From NCBI RefSeq assembly GCF_008806345.1, contig NZ_VZZJ01000012.1, forward strand, positions 1 to 64,000: 64,000 nt of DNA. Reading direction: 5' to 3'. This document shows positions 46,394 to 54,656 of the stretch, piece after piece; position 1 is the first letter of the stretch, and each line of letters starts with the position of its first letter. A model generated the notes under the pieces. The model did no database searches. It was given only the letters and a program-made list of their open reading frames with translations, and was not told the DNA's origin. The translations under genes were made by a program, and so were the position numbers. The DNA is from Methylobacterium planeticum. Its GTDB lineage: Bacteria; Pseudomonadota; Alphaproteobacteria; Rhizobiales; Beijerinckiaceae.

Positions 46394-46583
46394 CGGCAAT
46401 GCGTTCGCTCGGCGCTGTGCGCCGCTCTTCGTCAGCCGCGAGGCCGGTGATTCCGCATCTCAGGGGGACGTCCCTGGGGGCAGACGGCAATAGCGTTGCG
46501 TTTCGGAAACGCTGCCGCTCCACGGTTGTCTCAGGGCAACTGGCCTGCTGACCCGCCCGGATGGCCTGTGCGATGAGCGGACC

Positions 46584-46841
46584 ATGATCCGGGTCATCAA
46601 GCACGTCATCGTCGAACCGACGCCAGACCGACACGCGCGCATTGCGCGCATCCTCGCCACGATCCAGGGCGCGTTTCCCGAAGCGACGACCGATATCGTT
46701 CAGGGGCTTCTCGACGACGATCTCGTAGTCGAAGTCCGGCTGCCGCTCGACCGTCTCGACGCCTGGCGCTCCGCGCGAGGTCTCTGGACGGACTTCAATC
46801 GCGCGGATGATACGAGACGAGCCCAGCCGCACGAGTCCTGA
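46584..46841 (+). CDS. Hypothetical small protein
   Basis: An ATG at 46584 opens an 85-aa frame, MIRVIKHVIVEPTPDRHARIARILA.., with balanced composition and alternating hydrophobic pattern (TTDIVQGLLDDDLVVEVRLPLDRLDAW). It reads like a small alpha/beta protein; the antisense frame over the same bases is rich in Asp/Arg and looks like a shadow. No signal peptide or known motif. It lies alone 190 bp behind the LOV kinase gene. Confidence 0.5.
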   Translation: MIRVIKHVIVEPTPDRHARIARILATIQGAFPEATTDIVQGLLDDDLVVEVRLPLDRLDAWRSARGLWTDFNRADDTRRAQPHES

Positions 46842-46959
46842 TCCGGACGTCCCCTCCACAATTGCCCGCCTCGACCTGCCCGGAGGAAACCGGGATACTC
46901 ACAGGTCGTCCGTCATCGGTTGCGGCCAGCACGAATGGTCGATCTGGCATGAGCCGGGC

Positions 46960-47673
46960 TCACAAGGACTGGGCACGAATCCCGTGCTCGATTGCCCAGA
47001 GAGCCGCTTGGGTGCGATTCTGGGTCTTCAGCTTCCGGAGCACGTTCTTGACGTGGATCTTCACGGTAGCTTCGGCAAGATCACAGGCCCGCGCGATGAT
47101 CTTGTTGGATGCGCCTCCGGCCAGGTGCTTGAGAACGTCGAGTTCGCGCGGCGACAGCTTGTGCACGCTGATGATCTGCTCATTCGACGATACGTTGCTG
47201 TTCCAACCAGCGGAGGCCTCGGTGTGTCCGTCAGAATGTCCGGGAGTGGCTTGGGCGCGCGGCGTCCAGCGAGCGGAAATTCCCGGCATCTGGACCGTCA
47301 GGCCGCTGAAGATCAATTCGAGGATTTGCGAGAGCGTCTCGACGCTGACGTTCTGATCGACGATGGCCGAGGCAGCCTCGCACAGATTTCCAGGGATCGC
47401 CGCGCAATCGTCGCGATTGATGAGAAGGACGAGTTTCGTCTCACCGCCTGCTCTTCTCAGATCGACAGATGAAATCTCACCCTCACGCCCGCCGAAGGCA
47501 ACGAGGATAAGCCCGCGCTCGGTTCCTTCGGGCAAATGCTGAGTAGCCGCCTGAAGTTCTGCAGCCTCTTCCACGACATCGTAGCGGGTCGCACGCAACA
47601 TTGCCTTTAGTCCCTCCCGCGAGAGCGGGTTGGACGAAACGACCACCGTCGATATTTTGTGTTCGCCAAGCAT
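46960..47673 (-). CDS. LuxR-type transcription factor with pseudo-receiver domain
   Basis: The 237-aa product has a receiver-like fold at its N-terminus (VVVSSNPLSREGLKAMLRAT) but the acidic pair is replaced by Ser-Asn and the phosphorylation aspartate is missing (LILVAFGGREG). The C-terminal LuxR/NarL helix-turn-helix is intact: LSPRELDVLKHLAGGASNKIIARACDLAEATVKIHVKNVLRKL near residues 172-215 in pattern (quoted in parts: LSPRELDVLKHLA, NKIIAR, TVKIHVKNVLRKL). It therefore should bind DNA without phosphorelay control, perhaps through a ligand or partner protein. A 7-bp inverted repeat lies 31-51 bp upstream and may be an autoregulatory operator. Confidence 0.86.
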   Translation of the reverse strand: MLGEHKISTVVVSSNPLSREGLKAMLRATRYDVVEEAAELQAATQHLPEGTERGLILVAFGGREGEISSVDLRRAGGETKLVLLINRDDCAAIPGNLCEAASAIVDQNVSVETLSQILELIFSGLTVQMPGISARWTPRAQATPGHSDGHTEASAGWNSNVSSNEQIISVHKLSPRELDVLKHLAGGASNKIIARACDLAEATVKIHVKNVLRKLKTQNRTQAALWAIEHGIRAQSL

Positions 47674-47703
47674 GGCCGTTCCTTCAGGAATAATACTTCC
47701 GGA

Positions 47704-47724
47704 TGAGCAGTTACTGCCTGCTCA
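47704..47724. promoter_or_regulatory. Operator-like dyad upstream of the LuxR-type gene
   Basis: TGAGCAG, seven-base spacer, CTGCTCA: a perfect 7-bp inverted repeat in the 231-bp divergent region between the regulator (minus) and the DUF72 gene (plus). Position suits autoregulation. Confidence 0.42.
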
Positions 47725-47904
47725 GCGGCATGCCAGAAACTGCCATCACTTGCGGGCTTTTGAAATCATGAATTGTTAATAGACTGTATGCTTTTTGCTT
47801 TACCTGCCGTTCGGTTTAATTCGTACCGTGGCGTTTGTCCCAGGTCGCATCAAAGTGCGTTCCGGCAGGAATCGGTGGTGATCTCGAGCGGAACGAGCGG
47901 GACT

Positions 47905-48666
47905 ATGATTGCGGTCGGAACTGCTGGCTGGAGCGTACCGAAGCGTTATGCATCGGAATTTCCATCGGGCGGCAGCCATCTGGAACGATACGCGGGTTGC
48001 TTCAACGCGGTCGAGATCAACACCTCGTTCCATCGGCCCCATCGCGTTGCGACTTATGAGCGTTGGGCAACGTCGGTCCCGGACGGCTTCCGATTCGCGG
48101 TGAAGATCCCGCGGACGATCACGCATGACCGCCGCCTGGTCGACATCGACGATCTGCTCGCGCGCTTTCTCGACGAAGTTGCCGGCCTCGGATCGAAGCT
48201 CGGACCGTTGTTGCTGCAGCTCCCGCCGAGCCTGGCTTTTGAGCCTGATCGGTGCGGGGGATTCCTGACCCGCCTGCGCGGCGCCTTTGCGGGCGCGCTG
48301 GTCTGCGAGCCGCGCCACCCGAGTTGGTTCGCGCCGGCCGTCGATCTGCGTCTGAGAGCGCTACGAATCGGGCGCGTCGCCTCGGACCCACCCCCTGTGC
48401 CGGGCGCGGACGAGCCCGGCGGCTGGACGGGCCTCGCGTGTTACCGGCTCCACGGATCGCCGGATGTCTACTATTCGGCCTATTCGCAGACCCAACTTCG
48501 GAAACGCGCTGAGCAGCTTCTGGTGCGTACCCACGAGGCTCGGGATGTTTGGTGCATCTTCGACAACACGGCGGCCCTCCACGCGACCGGCGACGCTCTC
48601 ACCACGCTCGAGGCGTTGGAAGGCAAGGGCCCTCATCCCGGGGGGCCTTCTGGTAAGGCCGGCTAG
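47905..48666 (+). CDS. DUF72 family protein (YecE-like TIM barrel)
   Basis: The 253-aa product shows DUF72 landmarks: VGTAGWSVPKRYASEFP at the start, YAGCFNAVEINTSFHRPHRVATYERWATSVPDGFRFAVKIPRTITHD in parts (EINTSFHRPH, VPDGFRFAVKIP), LGPLLLQLPPSLAF, EPRHPSWF and YRLHGSPDVYYSAYS, ending with DVWCIFDNTAALHATGDAL. The family is widespread and its biochemical role is not settled. The ATG at 47905 gives the normal N-terminus, although the frame is open upstream to 47773. The gene is divergent from the LuxR-type regulator. Confidence 0.88.
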   Translation: MIAVGTAGWSVPKRYASEFPSGGSHLERYAGCFNAVEINTSFHRPHRVATYERWATSVPDGFRFAVKIPRTITHDRRLVDIDDLLARFLDEVAGLGSKLGPLLLQLPPSLAFEPDRCGGFLTRLRGAFAGALVCEPRHPSWFAPAVDLRLRALRIGRVASDPPPVPGADEPGGWTGLACYRLHGSPDVYYSAYSQTQLRKRAEQLLVRTHEARDVWCIFDNTAALHATGDALTTLEALEGKGPHPGGPSGKAG

Positions 48667-49139
48667 ACTCAGCTCGCGACGGCCGCAACCCGGCCGGAGC
48701 GGTCACGCAGTGGCCTCGCATCCTTCGCCATTGCTTGGATCGTGACCGAGTTCGGCCCGTTCCGATCCGCTGAGCGGTGAGCCCTGCCAAATATCGCAAG
48801 TCCGAACCGACCCTGTCGAACCGGCATGTTTGGCTCTCGTGGAGAGATACGAGCAAGTCGAAAAGCCCCGCGAGCCGTGAGGCCGCGGGGCGAAGTTCAT
48901 CTCAGAGACCAGTCACGCTGGTCAAGATCGGGGGAAGAAAGCCCAGCGAGACTGTGCCGGGGCTTCAAGTCCGGCTCGAGCAGCGTCGCGCGCGCGATCG
49001 GTCGACACATCCTCAAATGTGAACCGGAAGCGAGAAAAACGGCCACGGGAGATCCGTCCGGCCCGGAATTGCGGCGGGTGCGTCCGACGGATCTGCGTCC
49101 GGTCGGCATGGAAGATCGGCGGAGTGGCGCGCCCGAGGC
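48667..49139. other. Gap between convergent DUF72 and DUF2778 genes
   Basis: About 470 bases without a convincing gene; it contains one strong hairpin (48865-48891). Both flanking genes end here. Confidence 0.45.
48865..48891. terminator. Hairpin, possible terminator
   Basis: GCCCCGCG (48865-48872) pairs with CGCGGGGC (48884-48891) around an 11-base loop, preceded by AAAA. On the minus strand the AAAA becomes a T-run after the stem, which suits termination of the minus-strand gene reading toward it, but it lies 200 bp past 49140's stop. Confidence 0.4.
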
Positions 49140-50372
49140 CTATCCGTCGACACCGAGTCGGGCCGACCGTCCCGGCACGTCGCGCGGCCTGCTGGCCATG
49201 GCGGGCGGCAGATCTTGTCCGCGGCCGGAGACAACGACGAGGCGCTGAACCTCGCCGCGCAGATAGGCCTGCAGGAACTTGTTGTAATCCCTGAAGGAAA
49301 CGCACCCGTTTGACGCGCCGCTCGGTCCAAGCATGTAGGTATGCGCCAGCAGCCCGACGCGACCGTAGACAGCGCCGCTCCCACCGACGGGGCTGAGACG
49401 CAGGGCGCGGACGCCGTGGAACAGGGCTTCGCGCTCGCTGAGGTCGTAGGTCCCCGGCGGGGTTGCCCCCTTCATGCGCAGGTGAACGAAGTTCGGATCG
49501 TCCATCGTGTTGCCGAGCCCGGAATGCGCCTCGAGTTTGTCCCCGTTCGGCATGTGGACGATGCGCGCGTTGATGTCATAGACCGCCGTCCCGCCACCCC
49601 CATCCGGGATCGGCGTCGGGCTCAGTCGGCGGCGCGGCGTCGGGTCGACGGGATTGCTCTCGAGCGCAGCGTAGGCGAGCGCAGGACCGGCGGGCCTTTC
49701 CACGCCGAACAGCTTCTCGAAGAATGAGCGGTTATCCTCGTTCGTCGACGGCAGTGCCGCGGGTGTCGCTCGGCGCGCGGCCTGCCGGTCAGCCCGACGG
49801 GTCCATTCGGACGGATTCGGGCGCCGCAGTTCCGGGGGCCGCGGGACCGGCAAGGGAATAGTCTGGGCAATCAGCGGCTTTCCCTGGGCCGGTTCGGAGG
49901 GCATGTCGTTGGAATCTTGCTGTGCGAACGCAGTCGGCGGCTCGGGTTCGTCTTCCGTCCGCATCGAAGTCCATGGGGGGGCCGCATCGAGCAGGGCCTC
50001 GCGCCACATTTGATCCGCCTCAGGACCGAGCGCCAGCGTTGGACCCGGCGCGACATCATCGGCTGCGGAGGCGGACGCAGCGGGTGTTTCCTGCGCAAGG
50101 TTCGTCCCCTCCATGCTCGCCACGGCCGAGACGGCCGGCTCGTCAGGGCTCGGAGAACGATCCTCGAAGGATACGAGGCTCAGAGCTGCCGCCAAAGCCA
50201 GCGTCAACGAGACTTTGCCAAGGACAAGCTTAGGGAAAGGTCTCGCGGCAATGCCGGCGCGCTGCAGATGATTGTATGCCATGCGGTGGTCACTCGGATC
50301 CACGTCTCTGAACGGTTGCCCGCCATGCGGAACCTCAATGGTACGCGGTTGCACAGAGTAACCACGAGGCAT
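49140..50372 (-). CDS. DUF2778 envelope protein with YkuD-like catalytic motif
   Basis: The 410-aa product has one membrane helix (LVLGKVSLTLALAAALSLVSF, about residues 48-68), a long Pro/Ala-rich periplasmic linker, and a C-terminal DUF2778 domain from about residue 255: VYDINARIVHMPNGDKLEAHSG, PPGTYDLSERE, HTYMLGPSGASNGCVSFRDYNKFLQAY. The H-x-(14-15)-S-N-G-C pattern resembles L,D-transpeptidase (YkuD) active sites, so a cell-wall crosslinking or anchoring role is plausible. I chose the ATG at 50372 (MPRGYSVQPRTIEVPHGG); the frame continues to a TTG at 50438, and MAYNHL at residue 32 is another option. Confidence 0.8.
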   Translation of the reverse strand: MPRGYSVQPRTIEVPHGGQPFRDVDPSDHRMAYNHLQRAGIAARPFPKLVLGKVSLTLALAAALSLVSFEDRSPSPDEPAVSAVASMEGTNLAQETPAASASAADDVAPGPTLALGPEADQMWREALLDAAPPWTSMRTEDEPEPPTAFAQQDSNDMPSEPAQGKPLIAQTIPLPVPRPPELRRPNPSEWTRRADRQAARRATPAALPSTNEDNRSFFEKLFGVERPAGPALAYAALESNPVDPTPRRRLSPTPIPDGGGGTAVYDINARIVHMPNGDKLEAHSGLGNTMDDPNFVHLRMKGATPPGTYDLSEREALFHGVRALRLSPVGGSGAVYGRVGLLAHTYMLGPSGASNGCVSFRDYNKFLQAYLRGEVQRLVVVSGRGQDLPPAMASRPRDVPGRSARLGVDG

Positions 50373-50640
50373 GCGCTGGCGGGTCCGTTGCCCAGTGTGG
50401 CAAAGATCACGGCCCGGCTGGCTTTTCTTGGGCGACAATATGGTTAAGGCTGGATGAATTCGGGCGGTCTCCCGTAGGCCAGCAGAGCGAGGCGGATGCC
50501 CGAGCGGTCGCCGATTCGCGCGGTTCTCGGCGACGAACGGTGTCGGCGCAGGTTCGGGACACCGTGAAGACCGGTCGGATGCGGCAGCCGATCCGGTCTG
50601 CTAAGATCCGCTTCCGCTGCAGCCGTTTCGTGCCGGTGTC

Positions 50641-52050
50641 ATGAACCCAGCCTTGAAGTTTGCCCTCGTGGCCCTCTGCGCCTTCGCTCCGTTCGAGGCG
50701 GTCGCCCAGACGGCGACGAACATCGTCGCGCTCAAAGGCCTGTCACCGGTGAGCACATTGCTGAGCACGCCGGAAGGCAGGGCAGCGCTCGCCGCGAACC
50801 TGACCGTCACCGGGGATATTCAGACCGGTGTGCTCAAGCAGCCGATCCTGCTGCCATTTCCGGAGCAGGAGCAGCTTGCGCTGCGGGATTGCTTCATCAC
50901 CGACGGCAACGCGACGGAACTGGCCGATGGCCTGGGTTCGAAGCTCGGTGACGTGTACCAGGAGCAGGCGCGCTACGAGAATTTCAAGACCTTCACCAGC
51001 GTGTCGCCGGCGGTTGCCGAATTGATCGGATACACCAACAACGTAACCAAGTCGGATTCGAATGCTGGCAAGTATTTCTTCGCCAACGCGACGACGGACG
51101 GCAAGGCACCGGTGGCCGAGAGTGCGTCGGTCATTCTCAGCACGATCGGTGGGACGACCGACGTGTTCGGCAAGGCCTATGGACGCGAGGCCGGAACCCC
51201 GGGCGCCGACGCCTTCGGCAATTCGCGCCCGTTTCAGACCGAACCGCGGCTCGTTGCGTATCGGGGCAATGACTATTTCGGCAAGGCATCCCACAGCCTC
51301 GACTGGCTGCGAGGTCCGAGCCAGAACCTGACGGACAGCCCGTCCTATCCGAGTGGCCACACCACCTATGGCTACACCGAGTCCCTCCTGCTCGCGATCC
51401 TCGTGCCCGACCGGTATCAGCAGATGATCACGCGGGCGGCCGAGTACGGGAACAACAGGATCGTGGTGGGTGCCCACTACGCGATGGATGTGATCGGCGG
51501 ACGCGCGGTCGCGCTGCACGCCGTTGCCCATCTGCTCGCGAACGATCCAGCCTATGTCGGGCAGTCCCGCGACAATCCGGCCGTCATCAACGGGATGAGC
51601 CGCGCCGCGGACAAGGTCGTTGCGATCTCCGATTATCCGGCCGCCCTCTCGCTGGCGCGGGCGGAACTCGAAGGCGTCCTCAAGCAGAACTGTGGCGACG
51701 CGGTTGCGGCCTGTGCAACGGTCGATACCAGCCGCTTCAAGGATCCCGCGGCCAACGAGGCCTTCTACAACGCGACCCAGACCTACGGTCTGCCCGTCGT
51801 GCACCAGCACACGGCCAACGCCGTCGAGGACGTCGCAAGGATTGCGCCCGAGGCCGGTTACCTGCTGACAGCCGCCTTCCCGGCCCTGACCCTCGCGGAA
51901 GCGAACGAGATCCTGACAGCGACCCAAGGGCCCGGCGGCGGCTTTCTCGACGACGGGTCTGCTTTCGGGCTCTACACGCGTCTGAATCTCTTTGCGGCGG
52001 CGGGGCGGGCCAGGGCGCTCGCTGCCAGGAAGCACGCGGCGGCCCGCTAG
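50641..52050 (+). CDS. Exported PAP2-type acid phosphatase
   Basis: The 469-aa product starts with a signal peptide (MNPALKFALVALCAFAPFEAVAQ). The PAP2/vanadium-haloperoxidase motifs are seen as NSRPFQ near residue 195, PSYPSGHTTYGYTE with His240, and NRIVVGAHYAMDVIGGR with His279, the nucleophile. The rest contains long Ala-rich stretches and ends in a basic tail. Such enzymes hydrolyse phosphate esters in the periplasm. A good hairpin terminator follows the stop. No PhoB box was identified upstream. Regulation by phosphate is an inference from the family only. Confidence 0.88.
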   Translation: MNPALKFALVALCAFAPFEAVAQTATNIVALKGLSPVSTLLSTPEGRAALAANLTVTGDIQTGVLKQPILLPFPEQEQLALRDCFITDGNATELADGLGSKLGDVYQEQARYENFKTFTSVSPAVAELIGYTNNVTKSDSNAGKYFFANATTDGKAPVAESASVILSTIGGTTDVFGKAYGREAGTPGADAFGNSRPFQTEPRLVAYRGNDYFGKASHSLDWLRGPSQNLTDSPSYPSGHTTYGYTESLLLAILVPDRYQQMITRAAEYGNNRIVVGAHYAMDVIGGRAVALHAVAHLLANDPAYVGQSRDNPAVINGMSRAADKVVAISDYPAALSLARAELEGVLKQNCGDAVAACATVDTSRFKDPAANEAFYNATQTYGLPVVHQHTANAVEDVARIAPEAGYLLTAAFPALTLAEANEILTATQGPGGGFLDDGSAFGLYTRLNLFAAAGRARALAARKHAAAR

Positions 52051-52070
52051 GACCCGTCGGGCGCTCAAAA

Positions 52071-52092
52071 GGACGGGTCTCGGCCCGTCCTT
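52071..52092 (+). terminator. Intrinsic terminator between convergent genes
   Basis: GGACGGG (52071-52077), loop TCTCGG, CCCGTCC (52084-52090), then TT; AAAA precedes the stem, so it may act in both directions between the PAP2 gene and the convergent PLA2-like gene. Confidence 0.65.
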
Positions 52093-52118
52093 GCTCGACC
52101 AGTGATATTTCTGTCGGC

Positions 52119-52601
52119 TCACTCGTCGCCTGTGTCACCCTCGTCCATCAGCAGATCCGCCGGCAAATCCGTCGACAGCGGCTCCGGGGAGGCAACGACC
52201 CGGTTCAGGCCAGCGGGCAGAAGAGCGTGGCCTTGGCGGCTCTCCGAATCCGACAGCATCAGGGAAGCGCCGGCTGAGATGAGGCCGGCCATCGCGCGGA
52301 GATCCTCCGGCTGCCGTGGGTCTCGCGAGATCCGTGCGGCCTCCCGTTCAAGGCGCTGGTTGCAGGCCTTCGACGGCAGGCCGCCCTCGGGCGTGCAGGC
52401 GTCGTGGCGGGCGCAGGCCGCGTCCAAGGCGTCGGTCGGCGCGAGCGGAGCGTTGTTGCCGGGTCCGCAATAATTGCCGTGCACCAGCAGCGCCGGTCCG
52501 TGGACCGTTGGAGCGGTGGGAAGCACCGGAGCGGATTGTGCGAATGCCGGTCCGGCAAGGCAGGCTGAAACAAGCAGGGAACAGGTGAATTTGCCGAGCA
52601 T
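52119..52601 (-). CDS. Exported phospholipase A2-like protein
   Basis: The 160-aa product has a signal peptide (MLGKFTCSLLVSACLAGPAFA). The mature protein carries HGNYCGPGNNAPLAPTDALDAACARHDACT (in parts: YCGPGNN, DALDAACARHDAC), which has the calcium-loop glycines and the A-C-x-x-H-D-x-C active-site helix of phospholipase A2. The His-Asp dyad is thus present. Two further cysteines (CTPEG, ACNQRL) could form disulfides. The C-terminal 70 residues are acidic. It may hydrolyse phospholipids in the periplasm or outside. A GTG at 52625 with GAGG upstream is an alternative start; the signal peptide favours 52601. Confidence 0.72.
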   Translation of the reverse strand: MLGKFTCSLLVSACLAGPAFAQSAPVLPTAPTVHGPALLVHGNYCGPGNNAPLAPTDALDAACARHDACTPEGGLPSKACNQRLEREAARISRDPRQPEDLRAMAGLISAGASLMLSDSESRQGHALLPAGLNRVVASPEPLSTDLPADLLMDEGDTGDE

Positions 52602-52825
52602 CCTCAGATGACCTCTCGCGATCACGCCCCCTCAGGCGGTGAGCATCGAGCGCTGCGTTGCAGCGAGTTCGTTTAAATCGGTGCAGGCGCGGATGGGTTC
52701 CCGAGCGCGATCGCTCCCTGCCGGAAGCCAGTCGGACGCTCCGTTCAGGCTTGTGCGCTGCGACACGCGCTCCCTGAACGCCATGCGCTCGGGACGCGCG
52801 GCAAAATGACGACGGCGTGCGGGGC

Positions 52826-54622
52826 TCAGTAGGCGAGGGCAAACGCCGGAAACACCTCGGACTTGTTGCCGCGCGGGTCCGATCCGGCCTCAAGCACGCC
52901 CGTTTCGGGATTGCGCTCGGTGCCGCAGAGGAACCCTTCCGTCCAGGCGGGCGCCAAATCGAGTTCATGGCCGCGCGCGGTGAGCCCGTCGAGGGTGTCC
53001 TGGCCGATGCTGGTCTCGATCCGCAGGCGATTGAGGTAGAAGTCGTGCGGGTGGAACAGGGCAGGGAAGTGCTCGCTCGAGAATTTCGGCGCCTCGATTG
53101 CGGCCTGAAGCGGCATGTCGAACACGACCCGGTTGAGGAAGAACTGCAGCTGCCACTGGTCCTGCTGATCGCCCCCCATGCTGCCGAAGGCGAGCCACGG
53201 CTTGCCGTCCTTCAGGGCGAGGCTCGGGCTGATGGTCGTCCGCGGTCGCTTGAAGGGCGCGAGCACGTTCGGATGATGAGCGGGCTGCAACTGACAGTTC
53301 GAGAGGCGTACGCCGAGGGGAAAACCGAGGGCAGGGACGACCTCGGCGCTCTTGATCCAGGCGCCGCTCGGAGTGAAGGCCGCCGAATATCCTTCCTGAT
53401 CCATCGCATCGACGTGGACGGTGCCGGGTCCCCAGGAGGATCCACCGAGCCGGTCGGCGGGCGGCAACAGGGCACCGCCGGTCCAGGCATCGCCCGGGCG
53501 CAAGGCGCGATCGGCGTCATCGGTGATCAGCGCCGCACGGGCAACGCCGTACGCGTCGGACAGGAGGGTCTCGATGGGCACCGCGACGTGATCGGGATCG
53601 CCGTAGAACTGCTCCCGATCGGCAAAGGCGAGCTTCATCGCCTCGACGACCACGTGCACGTAGGCCGCCGTGTTGTGGCCAAGGGCGGACAGATCGAAGT
53701 TCTTGAGGATCGACAGCGACTGGAGTACCGCCGGCCCCTGGGTCCAGGGCCCGCACTTGTAGAGGTCGACGCCGGCGTAGCAAACTGAGACCGCGCGCTC
53801 CACCGGAACCTCGAAGCGGGCGAGGTCCTCGCGCGTCAGGAAACCGTCGCGCTGGGCGACGAAGGTCGCGATCTCACGGGCAATGTCGCCCTTGTAGAAT
53901 GCGTCGAAGGCCGCGCGGAGGCCCGCGTCGCGGCTCCCGCCGACACGCCTCTCCTCCGCGGCGAGGAAGGCCAGCATGTCGGCGAGGGCGGGGTTGCGAA
54001 CGATCTCGCCCTCCTGCGGCACGCGACCGTTCGGCAGGTACAGGTCGCCGGAACTGGTCCACGCGCTTCGGAAGCGCTCGGCATTGTCGAGGATGCCGAA
54101 CTTGTGCTGGCGCAGCAGCCCCGAATGGACCGGGAAGCCGTTGCGCGCAAGGTCGAAGGCCGGTGCGCTGACATCGGCAAAGCTGAGGCGTCCGTAGCGA
54201 CGCAAGGCTTCGAGAAGAGCGCCCGGCGCCCCCGGCACGCCGGCCGCGAGGGCTCCCTCCGGCGGTATCTTGTCGAACCCGCGCCGCCGGAAGGCCTCCG
54301 GTGTCGCCGCTGCCGGCGCGACGGTGTTGCCGTTGATGCAGACGACCTCGCGTTCGTCCGGCGCCGCGATCAGGATTGGGATCTCGCCCCCGATCGTGTG
54401 CATCTGCGGATTGACCACCCCCTCGACGAGGGAGGCCGCGACGGCGGCGTCGATGGCGTTGCCGCCCTGCTTCAGGATCTCAATCCCCGCCATCGGGGCC
54501 AGATAATGCTCGGCCGCGACGGCGCCGCGGCGGCCGAAGATCCGCGGATGGAAGGTGACCGTCTCCGTCGGCTTCGCGCGGAACGAACGGGTACTCTGAA
54601 AACCAGCCATCGGAACCAACAT
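52826..54622 (-). CDS. ggt: Gamma-glutamyltransferase
   Basis: The 598-aa product is a gamma-glutamyltranspeptidase/hydrolase, an Ntn-hydrolase that cleaves glutathione and other gamma-glutamyl compounds. The large-subunit part shows AAEHYLAPMAGIEILKQGGNAIDAAVA and IGGEIPILI. The autoprocessing threonine is Thr401 in GPGTVHVDAMDQEGYSAAFTPS, aligned with T-T-H-x-S-V-V-D. FGSMGGDQQDQWQLQFF and the final GNKSEVFPAFALAY belong to the small subunit. No signal peptide is visible, so it may be cytoplasmic. It lies 34 bp behind a peptide-binding protein gene on the same strand, which suggests uptake and breakdown of gamma-glutamyl peptides. Confidence 0.9.
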   Translation of the reverse strand: MLVPMAGFQSTRSFRAKPTETVTFHPRIFGRRGAVAAEHYLAPMAGIEILKQGGNAIDAAVAASLVEGVVNPQMHTIGGEIPILIAAPDEREVVCINGNTVAPAAATPEAFRRRGFDKIPPEGALAAGVPGAPGALLEALRRYGRLSFADVSAPAFDLARNGFPVHSGLLRQHKFGILDNAERFRSAWTSSGDLYLPNGRVPQEGEIVRNPALADMLAFLAAEERRVGGSRDAGLRAAFDAFYKGDIAREIATFVAQRDGFLTREDLARFEVPVERAVSVCYAGVDLYKCGPWTQGPAVLQSLSILKNFDLSALGHNTAAYVHVVVEAMKLAFADREQFYGDPDHVAVPIETLLSDAYGVARAALITDDADRALRPGDAWTGGALLPPADRLGGSSWGPGTVHVDAMDQEGYSAAFTPSGAWIKSAEVVPALGFPLGVRLSNCQLQPAHHPNVLAPFKRPRTTISPSLALKDGKPWLAFGSMGGDQQDQWQLQFFLNRVVFDMPLQAAIEAPKFSSEHFPALFHPHDFYLNRLRIETSIGQDTLDGLTARGHELDLAPAWTEGFLCGTERNPETGVLEAGSDPRGNKSEVFPAFALAY

Positions 54623-54656
54623 GCGCTCGGAACGTGAAGTTCGCGAATTCGCAGGA

